Shown here: piece after piece, positions 1 to 8,063 of the stretch
Numbering within the stretch: the first letter of the stretch is position 1
Layout: each line of letters begins with the position of its first letter
Origin: Geodermatophilus sp. DF01-2
GTDB lineage: Bacteria; Actinomycetota; Actinomycetes; Mycobacteriales; Geodermatophilaceae
Assembly: GCF_004571065.1 (NCBI RefSeq)
Contig: NZ_SPQN01000003.1
Coordinates: forward strand, 1 to 64,000
DNA: 64,000 nucleotides
Direction: 5' to 3'
The notes under the pieces: model-generated
The model's database searches: none
Told to the model about the DNA's origin: nothing
Seen by the model: the letters and a program-made list of their open reading frames with translations, nothing else
Translations under genes and position numbers: made by a program

Positions 1-96
1 CAGCGGACCCCTCGCAAGAGGCGGTGAGAAGACCGCTGATGCTTCCGCGCGTTCAGCACCCGATCAGGCAGCCGCGCCGCAACCGTGCAAGATCAT

Positions 97-1323
97 CTAC
101 TTGATCGCGGAAACTGCGAAAGCCGAGTTGAACTGTTCGCTGCTGGATTTCAGCCGGTCTTGACGCACAGCGCTGCCGAGGCCCGCCCCCGACACCAAGC
201 GGGTCAGGGCGCCCCGCGGTAAGCCATGGACCATCTCCAGCCGGTGGCAGAAGGAAACCGACGGCACGGCAACCCCCGTCTCCCAGCCTCGAACGACGCG
301 GCCAGACGTGCCGAGGCGCCGTCCGAGTGCCGCCGCCGACCAGCCGGTGGACTGACGCAGTGCGGTCAGGACACCGGGAAGACCCGTGGGCGTCCACGTG
401 CCCGGATGCGTCAGGGCCGGCAGCTCGAGGTCGGCGGCGTTCAGGATCGTGCGCAGCGGCCGGCGCAGGCAGCGAGCCATCGGACGGACCATCGCCATGG
501 GCAGCGGTCGGGTGCCGGCCTCCCAGTGCGCCACCGACCGCACGCTCGCCTCGAGGTGGTGCGCCAACTCTCGCTGGGTGAGGCCTGCGGCACGGCGCAG
601 TTGGCTGAGCGACCGCTTCCCAGTGCCAATCTGTGGCGGACGGGCCGAGATGGCGACGAGGGTCTTCTCGTCGAGGCCCAGGACGCCGGCGACGGTCCCC
701 AGCCGGTTATGCGGCACGCGAACCCGGCCGTGCTCCCAGGCGTTGGCCGCGGTAGCGCCGATGCCGACGGCCGTCCGGAAGGCGCGCTGGGTCAGACCGC
801 GCTGACGACGCAGCTGCCCGAGACCCGGCAGGAGTACGCCGTCCGAACGGCGTGGTCGAGAGTCGGCCAACATGCCGGCGAGCTCATCCGGGTCCAAACC
901 GAGCGCCCTGCCCAACCGGACCCGCGCATCGGGCGACGGTGCACGAAGGCCGTCCTCCCAACGGGACAGCGTCGCTGGGACGACGCCCACCTTGCGAGCC
1001 AGCTGCGTCATCGTGAGCCCGGCCGCCAGCCGAGCGCGACACAGCGGAGCGGCGTTCGGTCCGCCGGAGGTGCACGCGGTGCGGATCCGGTCAGGCCCAG
1101 CCAGGGCCCGGAGAACATCCGTGTCGGTGCCCAGCGCCTGGGCCACCAGCCGGAGCTGAAGGGGCTGGGGGCGGACCGCCTCCAGTTCCCAGCTCCGCAG
1201 CGTAGTGTTCGCTACGCCCAGCCGTCGAGCCGCCGCCAGCCGGCTCAGCCCCTCCTTGTGGCGCCAGGACTGCAGAGCCTGCGCCAGTCCCCCGTCGTTC
1301 AGTGTCTGCGCGGGGTGGCTCAT
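97..1323 (-). CDS. Protein with five tandem XRE-type helix-turn-helix units
   Basis: A 408-residue protein made almost wholly of repeated XRE/Cro-type DNA-binding units. Each unit has a leucine-rich start, a GLT/GLS-type turn and a terminal Trp-Glu pair; the pairs fall at about residues 45, 122, 196, 267 and 347, a period of 71-80 residues. No sensor, enzyme or membrane segment is visible. Usual XRE regulators have one such unit, so five in a row is odd. Its ATG overlaps the TGA of the upstream npdG-like gene by 4 nt, so the two are probably translated together. It is presumably a nucleoid- or DNA-binding regulator; target unknown. Confidence 0.85.
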   Translation of the reverse strand: MSHPAQTLNDGGLAQALQSWRHKEGLSRLAAARRLGVANTTLRSWELEAVRPQPLQLRLVAQALGTDTDVLRALAGPDRIRTACTSGGPNAAPLCRARLAAGLTMTQLARKVGVVPATLSRWEDGLRAPSPDARVRLGRALGLDPDELAGMLADSRPRRSDGVLLPGLGQLRRQRGLTQRAFRTAVGIGATAANAWEHGRVRVPHNRLGTVAGVLGLDEKTLVAISARPPQIGTGKRSLSQLRRAAGLTQRELAHHLEASVRSVAHWEAGTRPLPMAMVRPMARCLRRPLRTILNAADLELPALTHPGTWTPTGLPGVLTALRQSTGWSAAALGRRLGTSGRVVRGWETGVAVPSVSFCHRLEMVHGLPRGALTRLVSGAGLGSAVRQDRLKSSSEQFNSAFAVSAIK

Positions 1324-2051
1324 ACGTCGGTGATCCGGAGACCCGCGTGCGCCTTGTAGCGGCGGTTGACCGACACGAGATTGATGGTCAGCGCCTCGAC
1401 CTGGCGAGCATTGCGCAGCCGGCCGGCATAGATGCCACGCATGCCGGGCAGTCGGCCCGCCAGGGCTTGTACCACGTCCATCGACGCCCGGTCGTCACCG
1501 ACGACCATGACATCGCCGTCGAGGGTGTGACGGGACAGGTCCTCCAGCAGCACCGCGGAGAGGTGGTGGAACGCGCCGACGACGTGGCTGTCGGGCAGCA
1601 GCGCCGCCGCCTGCTGGGCGACGCTGCCCTCCTCGACGTCCAGGACGTACGCGCCGAGCTCGTCGAAGCCCATCGGGACGACGCAGTCGACGACGATCTT
1701 CCCCGCCAGCGGCGTGGCGAGCTCGGCCAGGGTAGCCGCGTGCCCGGCGTACGGAACGGCAACGATCACCAGGTCCGAGGCGCCGGCGACGTCGATGTTC
1801 GACCCGCCCCGCACCGACACCTCGATCCCGCTCGCGGCCGTCGCTGCCCGTTCGGCGACCTCGGCAGCCACTTCGGACGCGCGGTCGGCGTCCCGGCTGC
1901 CCAGCAGCATCCGCTGGCCGGCCGCAGCCAGCCGGACCGCCAGACCGCGGCCCTGCGGACCGGTTCCTCCCAGCACCCCGACGGTGAGCCGGGCGACGTG
2001 CTCCGGCAGCACCGTCGTGTCGCGAGTCGGAGTCGGCCGCGCGATGGTCAA
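1320..2051 (-). CDS. npdG: F420H2:NADP oxidoreductase (NpdG/Fno family)
   Basis: A 243-residue enzyme of the family that passes hydride between coenzyme F420 and NADP in the cytosol. The Rossmann motif GVLGGTGPQGRGLA lies near residues 25-38, followed by LLGSRDADRA, typical of NADP-binding NpdG proteins. The C-terminal region NARQVEALT followed by INLVSVNRRYKAH is also characteristic. It is the first gene of a two-gene unit with the multi-HTH protein. It would recharge or discharge F420 for the LLM-type enzyme at 59.2 kb; this link is inference. A variant of the cluster-wide 15-bp palindrome sits upstream. Confidence 0.85.
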   Translation of the reverse strand: MTIARPTPTRDTTVLPEHVARLTVGVLGGTGPQGRGLAVRLAAAGQRMLLGSRDADRASEVAAEVAERAATAASGIEVSVRGGSNIDVAGASDLVIVAVPYAGHAATLAELATPLAGKIVVDCVVPMGFDELGAYVLDVEEGSVAQQAAALLPDSHVVGAFHHLSAVLLEDLSRHTLDGDVMVVGDDRASMDVVQALAGRLPGMRGIYAGRLRNARQVEALTINLVSVNRRYKAHAGLRITDV

Positions 2052-2141
2052 GGGAAGCTCCTCCGGGTCGAAGTGGTGGGCGATGCATCGGAACAGGCCG
2101 CTTCGTATAGGACCGCACCGGATGACGCGCGTGAGAACCCG

Positions 2142-2156
2142 TCCCGGTCAGCGGCG
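2142..2156 (-). promoter_or_regulatory. Palindromic regulon site, npdG promoter
   Basis: TCCCGGTCAGCGGCG: left arm perfect, right arm CGGCG instead of CGGGA. Its centre is about 42 bp upstream of a TATACG -10-like hexamer (2104-2109, minus strand). It follows the spacing of the steroid promoters further right. Confidence 0.5.
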
Positions 2157-2249
2157 AGCCGTCCTCGCCAGGCCCGACAGCGCTCGACGTCGGAGACTGG
2201 TGCCCGGCAGCCGGAGGATCACTCTGGCGCGACCGGTGGGGGCGGCCCC

Positions 2250-2264
2250 TAGGATCGCCAGCCG
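2250..2264 (+). promoter_or_regulatory. Probable leaderless promoter of the SnoaL gene
   Basis: A TAGGAT -10 hexamer at 2250-2255 ends 8 nt before the GTG at 2264 and no Shine-Dalgarno sequence precedes the start, so the mRNA probably begins at the start codon. A degenerate copy of the regulon palindrome, GCCCGGCAGCCGGAG (2202-2216), lies about 43 bp upstream of the -10 centre; I regard that copy as doubtful. Confidence 0.5.
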
Positions 2265-2638
2265 TGGACGAAGAGGCTGTGGCTGCGACGGTCACGCGGT
2301 ACTGGGATGAGCTGTGGACCCGTCGCGACCTGGACGTGATCGACGAACTCTTCGCCGAGGAGTACGTCCGCCACTCCTCCGCGGGAACCAAGGTCTTCCG
2401 GCGCGACGAGCTCAAGAAGGAAGTCCGAGCGGCCTGGCGGCTGCTGCACGACGCCGCCACCACGGTCGACGACCAGGTGGTGGACGGTGACCGTGTCTGG
2501 ACCCGTGCCACCACCGCTGGGGTCAACCTCGACACGGGTGCGCCGTCGCTGCTGACCTGGCTCGTAGTGCACCGGCTCGAGAACGGGCGGCTGGTGGAGT
2601 CCTGGAACGCCACCCTGCCCGGGGTCGACTGGCGCTGA
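2264..2638 (+). CDS. SnoaL-like polyketide-cyclase/NTF2-fold protein
   Basis: A 124-residue single-domain protein of the SnoaL-like (NTF2 fold) superfamily: an amphipathic N-terminal helix (TVTRYWDELWTRRDLDVIDE), the EEYVRHSS segment, and a C-terminal beta-sheet ending ENGRLVESWNATLP, a common ester-cyclase-type ending. These proteins bind small hydrophobic ligands in a conical pocket; some are isomerases, cyclases or dehydratases. Nothing fixes the substrate here. The GTG start is chosen because a -10 box lies just upstream. It stands alone and converges with the MFS gene, whose stop is 7 nt away. Confidence 0.75.
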   Translation: MDEEAVAATVTRYWDELWTRRDLDVIDELFAEEYVRHSSAGTKVFRRDELKKEVRAAWRLLHDAATTVDDQVVDGDRVWTRATTAGVNLDTGAPSLLTWLVVHRLENGRLVESWNATLPGVDWR

Positions 2639-2645
2639 CCCGTCG

Positions 2646-3959
2646 TCACCCGAGGTCGAGCAGCCGCGACGCGGCCCTGGTCCGCCTGCTGACGACGGCG
2701 AAGACGAGGACGATCCCTACGACCACCACCCCCATCCCGGCGAGGGTCCACCGTGGCCCGATCGCATCAGCCAGGACCCCCAGCGGGAGTGCCGCGACGC
2801 CGAAAGCACCGAAGCTGAGCATGACCAGGCCCTGGACGCGGCCGTGGAACTCGATATCGGACAGCGCGAGCAGCAGTGCCTGACTCGTCGTCTGGAACGC
2901 CAGCAGGGCTCCGCCCACGACGAGGAGCGCGACAACCGCGAGGATGAACGTGGGCGCCGCCGCCATGGCGGCCAGCGCCAGCCCGAACAGCGCGCCTGCG
3001 CCGATGAGGACGCGGCGCTGATTGCCACGGTGGGACCGGCGTCCAAGTGCCAGGCCGGTGATCACCGCGCCCACCGCGGAACTGGCCGACAGCAGGCCGT
3101 AGCCAGCTGGGCCGAGATCGAAGAGGTCGCTGGCCACCGCCGGGAGAAAGGCCAGGTACGGCAGCCCGGCCATCGTGACCCCCACACCGCACCACACCAG
3201 GGCGGAGAGGTCTCGTCGCCCACCCACGTAGGACACACCGTCCACCAGCTCCCCCCACGGCGACCGGTCCGACGAGGCGCTCTGCCGGTGGCCGGGGGGA
3301 AGAGCAATGTTGATCACCATCCCCAGGCCCAGCAGGACGGCGCTGATCAGGAATACCGCCTCGGTGCCGAACGTGAGACTGCCGATGACCACGCCGGCCA
3401 GTGCCGGACCGACCACCCGGCTGACCTCGGAGTTGACCAGGATCAGCGATACGGCGCCGGACACCGCGTTCCGCGGCACCAGTTCGGCGAGCAGAGCCAT
3501 GCGTGCGGGGCTGAACAGCGCGAACCCGACAGCCTGCACGATGCCGGCCACGATCAGCATCCAGTAGGCGACGACGCCGGTGGCCGTCGCGATGCCGATC
3601 CACGCGCTGGACAGCACCAGCAGCAGGGTGGCGACCTGCATCACCAGCCGTTTGGGCAGCCGGTCGGCCGCCACCCCGCCCCACGGGGTCGCCACGAGCA
3701 TCGCGACGCCGAAGGAGAGCAGGACACCGCCCAGCGCGGCGTTGCTGCCGGTGAGCTCGAACGCCAGCCAGGTGCGGGCGATGTTCTGCGCCATCACCCC
3801 CAGGAAGACCACAGCAGCACTGATCCACAGCACCAGGAACGGACGGATGCGCAGGATGTCGAGCGCGCCCGGAGCCGCACCACTGACCCCGTGCCCGGCC
3901 CGCGACGGCCCGGCCACGTCGGACGATCGCCTGCCCCGGCGAGGCCGCACGCGGAACAT
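2646..3959 (-). CDS. MFS transporter, DHA3/EntS-type exporter
   Basis: A 437-residue inner-membrane protein with about twelve hydrophobic helices. After a basic N-terminal tail the first helix begins near residue 40, and the GGVAADRLPKRLVM loop between helices 2 and 3 is the MFS signature. The AFELTGSNAALG region resembles the EntS/DHA3 exporters for siderophores or macrolides. It is the last gene of the amidase-TauE-MFS unit, 1 nt after the TauE stop. Substrate unknown; with its neighbours it may export an amidase product or sulfur compound. A GTG near codon 26 is an alternative start. Confidence 0.75.
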   Translation of the reverse strand: MFRVRPRRGRRSSDVAGPSRAGHGVSGAAPGALDILRIRPFLVLWISAAVVFLGVMAQNIARTWLAFELTGSNAALGGVLLSFGVAMLVATPWGGVAADRLPKRLVMQVATLLLVLSSAWIGIATATGVVAYWMLIVAGIVQAVGFALFSPARMALLAELVPRNAVSGAVSLILVNSEVSRVVGPALAGVVIGSLTFGTEAVFLISAVLLGLGMVINIALPPGHRQSASSDRSPWGELVDGVSYVGGRRDLSALVWCGVGVTMAGLPYLAFLPAVASDLFDLGPAGYGLLSASSAVGAVITGLALGRRSHRGNQRRVLIGAGALFGLALAAMAAAPTFILAVVALLVVGGALLAFQTTSQALLLALSDIEFHGRVQGLVMLSFGAFGVAALPLGVLADAIGPRWTLAGMGVVVVGIVLVFAVVSRRTRAASRLLDLG

Positions 3960-3960
3960 C

Positions 3961-4689
3961 TCAGATCGCCGCCGTGGCGAGGGACACGGCGGCGCTCGCC
4001 GTGACCGTCGTCAGGACCAGGATCCGGAACCCCGCCGGGGGGAGCAGGCCGAACAGCCGGTCGCCCAGCCACCAGCCGGCCGGCACCCCGACGGCAGCCG
4101 CAGCCACGACTGTCGCCACGGCCGGATCGAGGTACCCGAGGACGGCGAAGGCGGCCACGGCTGCGACGTCCTGGCCGAAGAAGACCACCTGCAACGTCGC
4201 GCGGAAGGGACGCGGCGGGAGCGCGCGTGCCTGCATCATCAGGACGACGGGAGGGCCGTTCATCCCGGTGGAGGTGAGCAGCGCCCCGCTGAGCAGACCG
4301 GCGCCCCACTGCGGCCCCGGACCGGCCGGTACGCGCACTCCCGACCAGAGCAGGCCAGCGGCCAGCAGCACAGCCACCGCGATCAGGATCGTGAGGGACC
4401 GCTCGTCCAGGCGCGCCAGAGCCACGAGTCCCAGCGGCATGCCGATCAGTCCCGCGACGATGAACCGGACCGCCGTCGGCCGCTGGACGTGCCCGCGCTC
4501 CCGGTAGCCGATGAGACCGGTAAGCACCAGGCCCACCGCGGTGGTCGCCACGACCGCCGTGATCGAGTCGGTGACCAGTACCAGGAGCGGTACCGCCACC
4601 AGCGCGAAACCGAACCCGGTGACCGCCTGCGCGGTCGCAGCCAGCAGGAAGACCGCGGCCGCCGCCGCGGCGAGGGCCGCGAGCGTCAC
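3961..4689 (-). CDS. TauE/SafE-family sulfite/sulfoacetate-type exporter
   Basis: About 242 residues, nearly all hydrophobic, with the two-fold repeated helix bundle of the TauE/SafE (UPF0721) family: the opening TAQAVTGFGFALVAVPLL and second-half TSTGMNGPPVVLMMQAR segments match the family's repeats. Members move sulfite, sulfoacetate or other organosulfonate products outward. The GTG start at 4689 overlaps the amidase TGA by 4 nt; a longer reading upstream is amidase sequence in another frame. Coupling to an amidase suggests release of a sulfonated amine such as taurine, but the substrate is not shown. Confidence 0.8.
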   Translation of the reverse strand: MTLAALAAAAAAVFLLAATAQAVTGFGFALVAVPLLVLVTDSITAVVATTAVGLVLTGLIGYRERGHVQRPTAVRFIVAGLIGMPLGLVALARLDERSLTILIAVAVLLAAGLLWSGVRVPAGPGPQWGAGLLSGALLTSTGMNGPPVVLMMQARALPPRPFRATLQVVFFGQDVAAVAAFAVLGYLDPAVATVVAAAAVGVPAGWWLGDRLFGLLPPAGFRILVLTTVTASAAVSLATAAI

Positions 4690-6107
4690 TCCTGCGGGTA
4701 GCCGGGCGCGTTCCTGGGCCAGGGAGCGGCCTGCTCCAACTGGGCCGCGAGCTGCAGGAGCCGCCCCTCCTGCCCCAGGTCGGCCGCGAACTGGACGCCG
4801 ACGGGAAGACCCGCCGTGTCCGTTCCGAACGGCACCGACATCGCAGGCTGCCCGGTGACGTTGAAGAGGCTGGTGAAGATCGAGTAGGTGGTCGCGTGCT
4901 CGTAGATGCTCTCCGGCCGGGTGGTGTCCAGCAGGCCCAGCGGCGGCACGGGCTGCGCGAGCGTGGGCAGGAGGATCACGTCGCACTCGGCGAACAGGCG
5001 GCCCACCTGCCAGCCGACCTCCTGCGCAGCCCGCAACGCCTCGGCGGTCTGTGCCCCGGTGATCGTCCTCCCGTGCTGGAGGAGACCGTGGGTGAACGGC
5101 TCGAGGTCGTCGTCCCTCAGATCCCGGCCCAGGTCACGCAGCCGCCGCTCCACGGCGGCCACCAACTCGACGGCCATGATCGTGCCGGAGGCCGCCATGA
5201 CCTGGGCGGGATCATGGCTCAAGGCCACCTCGGCGACGTCGTGCCCGAGCTCCGCACAGAGCTCCGCAGCCCGCTGGACGGCGGCGGCGCAGTCCGGATG
5301 AACCGGGACGCCACCCAGAGCCGCGGTCAACCAGCCGATCCGCAGCCGGGGAGCCTGGACGTCGAGGTGCTCGGCGAACGACCGGGAAGGAGTCGGGGCG
5401 CCGTACGCATCGCCCGGCACGTGGCCGGCGACGATGTCGAGCAGGAGCGCGCTGTCACGCACGGTCGTCGTGAGCGCATGGTGGACCGACACCGGCGCGG
5501 AGAGCGCGCTGGGGTAGGGCCACAACGGCACGCGGCCGCGGCTGGGCTTGAGGCCGAACAGCCCGCACATGGCGGCCGGGATCCGGATCGACCCGCCGCC
5601 GTCGTTGCCGTGCGCGACCGGCACCAGGCCGGCCGACACCGCGGTCGCCGAGCCTCCGCTGGAACCTCCTGGCGAGCGGTCCAGTGCCCACGGGTTGCGC
5701 GTCGGGCCGTGCAGCACCGGCTCGGTGCTCGCGTTCTTGCCCAGCTCCGGGCTGTTGGTGGTGCCCAGCACGACCATGCCCGCGGCGCGATAGCGCGCCA
5801 CCACCGTGCTGTCCTGGGCCGCGACGCCCTCGGCGAACAGGCGACTGCCCTTGGTGCTGGGCAGCCCTGCGACATCGGCTCCCAGGTCCTTGATGACGAT
5901 CGGAACGCCCTGCAGCGGACCGTCCGGCAGGCCGCGGTCGATCTCGGCGAGGGCCTCCTCGAAGCGGGTGTGCACCATCGCGTTGAGGCCGGGATCGTGC
6001 TTTTCGATGCGGCGGATCGACTCCTCCACCACCTCGCGGGCGGAGACGTCCCCGTTCCTGATCCGCGTCGCAGTGTCCACTGCATCCCATGGCTGTTCGG
6101 CCACCAA
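4686..6107 (-). CDS. Amidase-signature (AS) family amidohydrolase
   Basis: A 473-residue enzyme with the Ser-cisSer-Lys triad of the amidase-signature family: Lys73 in VIKDLGA, the SPGGSSGGSA motif at 146-153 with the cis-Ser, and Ser173 in NDGGGSIRIPA. It hydrolyses C-N amide bonds in the cytosol; full length compares well with 6-aminohexanoate-cyclic-dimer hydrolases and related amidases (about 470-490). First gene of the amidase-TauE-MFS operon. A perfect copy of the steroid regulon palindrome stands in its promoter, so a conjugated steroid amide (glycine or taurine conjugate) is an attractive but unproven substrate. Confidence 0.85.
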   Translation of the reverse strand: MVAEQPWDAVDTATRIRNGDVSAREVVEESIRRIEKHDPGLNAMVHTRFEEALAEIDRGLPDGPLQGVPIVIKDLGADVAGLPSTKGSRLFAEGVAAQDSTVVARYRAAGMVVLGTTNSPELGKNASTEPVLHGPTRNPWALDRSPGGSSGGSATAVSAGLVPVAHGNDGGGSIRIPAAMCGLFGLKPSRGRVPLWPYPSALSAPVSVHHALTTTVRDSALLLDIVAGHVPGDAYGAPTPSRSFAEHLDVQAPRLRIGWLTAALGGVPVHPDCAAAVQRAAELCAELGHDVAEVALSHDPAQVMAASGTIMAVELVAAVERRLRDLGRDLRDDDLEPFTHGLLQHGRTITGAQTAEALRAAQEVGWQVGRLFAECDVILLPTLAQPVPPLGLLDTTRPESIYEHATTYSIFTSLFNVTGQPAMSVPFGTDTAGLPVGVQFAADLGQEGRLLQLAAQLEQAAPWPRNAPGYPQE

Positions 6108-6177
6108 GCCACCTCTTCTGCGCTCGTCCGTCCGCTAGGGCGGAGCGTAGGAGGACCGGCGGCGCGTGCGATCGCTT

Positions 6178-6192
6178 TCCCGATGGCCGGGA
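6178..6192 (-). promoter_or_regulatory. Palindromic regulon site, amidase promoter
   Basis: TCCCGATGGCCGGGA with perfect 5-bp arms. Its centre is about 39 bp upstream of a TACGCT -10-like hexamer (6144-6149, minus strand), the same hexamer and distance as at the SDR promoter near 35.57 kb. It ties the amidase-TauE-MFS operon to the steroid regulon. Confidence 0.65.
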
Positions 6193-6313
6193 CGGCGCGC
6201 GACAAGTCGAACTCCCGGTCCGTGGGACCGCCCGGGCCGCGGGCCGGCGCTGCTGACACGCTTCTCGCCGTGCAGCTACGGCGTCGCACCCGGCGCGACG
6301 GGGTGGGGAAACT

Positions 6314-6673
6314 ATGAGCGGGGATCCACGCTGGCCCGGCTGGGTGTACGGAACCGGTGCGGAGCCGGACCCCCGGGTCAGCTTCGCCAACGAACGGACC
6401 CTGCTGGCCTGGCTGCGGACGTCACTGGCGCTGATCGCCGGCGGCGTGGCGCTCGACGCACTCGATCTGCCCATGTCCGACGCACTCCAGCGGCCGCTGG
6501 CCCTTCTGCTGGTCCTGCTCGCTCTGCTGTGCGCGGTGGCGTCCTGGTTCCGCTGGGCGCGGGCGGAGCGAGCCATGCGGCGCGGCACCCCCCTGCCCTC
6601 CTCCCCGATGAGTGCCGTGCTCGTCGCCGGCGTCGTGGTCTGCGGCGCCCTCCTGCTCGTGGCCACTCGATGA
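6314..6673 (+). CDS. DUF202 (YidH-type) membrane protein
   Basis: A 119-residue protein of the DUF202/YidH family. After a short polar start, FANERTLLAWLRTSLALIAGG is the classic DUF202 signature (NERT-LAW-RT), followed by three transmembrane helices in total. Family function is not established. First gene of a three-gene unit; its TGA overlaps the ATG of the next DUF202 protein. It is divergent from the amidase operon. Confidence 0.85.
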   Translation: MSGDPRWPGWVYGTGAEPDPRVSFANERTLLAWLRTSLALIAGGVALDALDLPMSDALQRPLALLLVLLALLCAVASWFRWARAERAMRRGTPLPSSPMSAVLVAGVVVCGALLLVATR

Positions 6674-6990
6674 CGAGCGCCCTACCGGATCCGGGGCGGG
6701 CGAACGAACGGACGGCGCTGGCCTGGCAGCGGACGGCCCTGGCGCTGATCGCGGCCTCCGCGCTGCTGACCCGGTTCACGGCCGACTCGCTGGGTCTGGC
6801 GTCCCTGGCCAGTGTGGGTGCCGCGATGCCGCTGGCGGCATGGGTCTTCCTGGAGAGCCGGGCGCGCTACGCGCACGATGCCGGCACCCGCCGCCGGTCC
6901 CGCTCGCGCGACGGCCGGGCACCGCTGGCGCTCACCCTCGCCACCGCCGTGATCGCCCTGACCGAGGCGGCGGCGGTGTCGCTCCGGTGA
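6670..6990 (+). CDS. Second DUF202 membrane protein
   Basis: A 106-residue paralogue of the preceding gene with RANERTALAWQRTALALIAA near its start and three hydrophobic helices. DUF202 genes are often found in pairs, as here. It overlaps the upstream gene by 4 nt (ATGA) and the downstream FGE gene by 4 nt (GTGA), so all three are probably one translationally coupled unit. Why two small membrane proteins travel with a sulfatase-activating enzyme is unclear. Function unknown. Confidence 0.85.
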   Translation: MTSALPDPGRANERTALAWQRTALALIAASALLTRFTADSLGLASLASVGAAMPLAAWVFLESRARYAHDAGTRRRSRSRDGRAPLALTLATAVIALTEAAAVSLR

Positions 6991-7997
6991 CCATGGACGA
7001 CGGAGCACCGGGCATGCCCCGTCGAGGCCCGGCCGCAGCCGACGCGGGCAGCCCGTGCTGCGGCGGCGGTCCACGCCCTGCGCCGCCTCACGGGCCTGGG
7101 ACCGTCGCCTCGAAGCCCTTCCGGCCTGCCGCCGACGAGCGGCGGATGAAGGGCCAGCTCCGGCTGCCCGGCGGGCGCTTCGCGATGGGGGACGCCTTCG
7201 ATGAGGGCTACCCCGCTGACGGGGAGGCGCCGGTGCACCCGGTCGAGCTGTCGCCGTTCCTCGTGGACGCGACCACGGTGACCAACGCGTCGTTCGCCGC
7301 GTTCGTCCGGTCCACCGGGCACGTCACCGATGCCGAGCGCTTCGGGTCATCGGCCGTCTTCCACCTCACGCTGAAGGCCGAACCGCGCGACGTGCTCAGT
7401 CGCGTCGCCGGGGCGCCGTGGTGGCTCGCCGTACGGGGAGCCGACTGGCGGCACCCGTCCGGGCCGCTCTCCCACGTCGACCGGATGCCCAACCACCCGG
7501 TCGTCCACGTCTCCCACGAGGACGCGCAGGCCTACTGCCGGTGGGCCGGCAAACGGCTGCCCACCGAGGCGGAATGGGAGTACGCCGCCCGCGGCGGCGC
7601 CGAGGGACGCCGCTACGTCTGGGGCGACGAGCTGCTGCCCCGCGGCCGCTGGCTGTGCAATATCTGGCAGGGCACGTTCCCGACGCACAACACCGCCGAG
7701 GACGGGCACGTCGCGACCGCGCCGGTGAAGAGCTACCGGCCCAACGGCTTCGGGCTCTGGAACATGGCCGGCAACGTCTGGGAGTGGTGCGCGGACTGGT
7801 TCTCGCTCGACTACTACCGGGTGTCCCCGGAGCAGGATCCCCGTGGCCCGACCACCGGGAGCGCGCGTGTCCTGCGGGGCGGCTCGTTCCTGTGCCACGA
7901 CTCCTACTGCAACCGCTATCGCGTCGCAGCACGGTCCAGCAACACCCCGGACTCCTCGGCCTCGAACATCGGCTTCCGCTGCGCGAACGACGCCTGA
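6987..7997 (+). CDS. Formylglycine-generating enzyme (sulfatase-modifying factor)
   Basis: A 336-residue enzyme that oxidises the active-site Cys of sulfatases to formylglycine. The FGE-sulfatase domain fills residues from about 50 to the end: GGRFAMGD, FLVDATTVTNASFAAF, RLPTEAEWEYAARGG, FGLWNMAGNVWEWCADW, and the copper-binding pair in GGSFLCHDSYCNRYR (Cys303 and Cys308 counted from the GTG), needed for aerobic FGE catalysis. It ends tail-to-tail with the arylsulfatase gene, its evident substrate. The GTG at 6987 gives a 4-nt overlap with the DUF202 gene; the ATG at 6993 is possible. Confidence 0.92.
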   Translation: MTMDDGAPGMPRRGPAAADAGSPCCGGGPRPAPPHGPGTVASKPFRPAADERRMKGQLRLPGGRFAMGDAFDEGYPADGEAPVHPVELSPFLVDATTVTNASFAAFVRSTGHVTDAERFGSSAVFHLTLKAEPRDVLSRVAGAPWWLAVRGADWRHPSGPLSHVDRMPNHPVVHVSHEDAQAYCRWAGKRLPTEAEWEYAARGGAEGRRYVWGDELLPRGRWLCNIWQGTFPTHNTAEDGHVATAPVKSYRPNGFGLWNMAGNVWEWCADWFSLDYYRVSPEQDPRGPTTGSARVLRGGSFLCHDSYCNRYRVAARSSNTPDSSASNIGFRCANDA

Positions 7998-8041
7998 GCC
8001 TGCCGTCCCCGGCCCACGAACGCGGGCCGGGGACGGCAGGC
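7998..8041. terminator. Bidirectional hairpin between FGE and arylsulfatase genes
   Basis: A perfect 18-bp GC-rich stem (7998-8015 with 8024-8041) and an 8-nt loop lie between the two convergent stop codons. No U-tract follows, as is usual in high-GC bacteria. Confidence 0.75.
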
Positions 8042-8063
8042 CGGCCGGGAGGGCCGCTGCCGG

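Noticed and set aside
1-96. Possible partial gene at the left edge
   Set aside because: No frame with coding character or start/stop support could be recognised; it is only the 3-prime flank of the multi-HTH gene.
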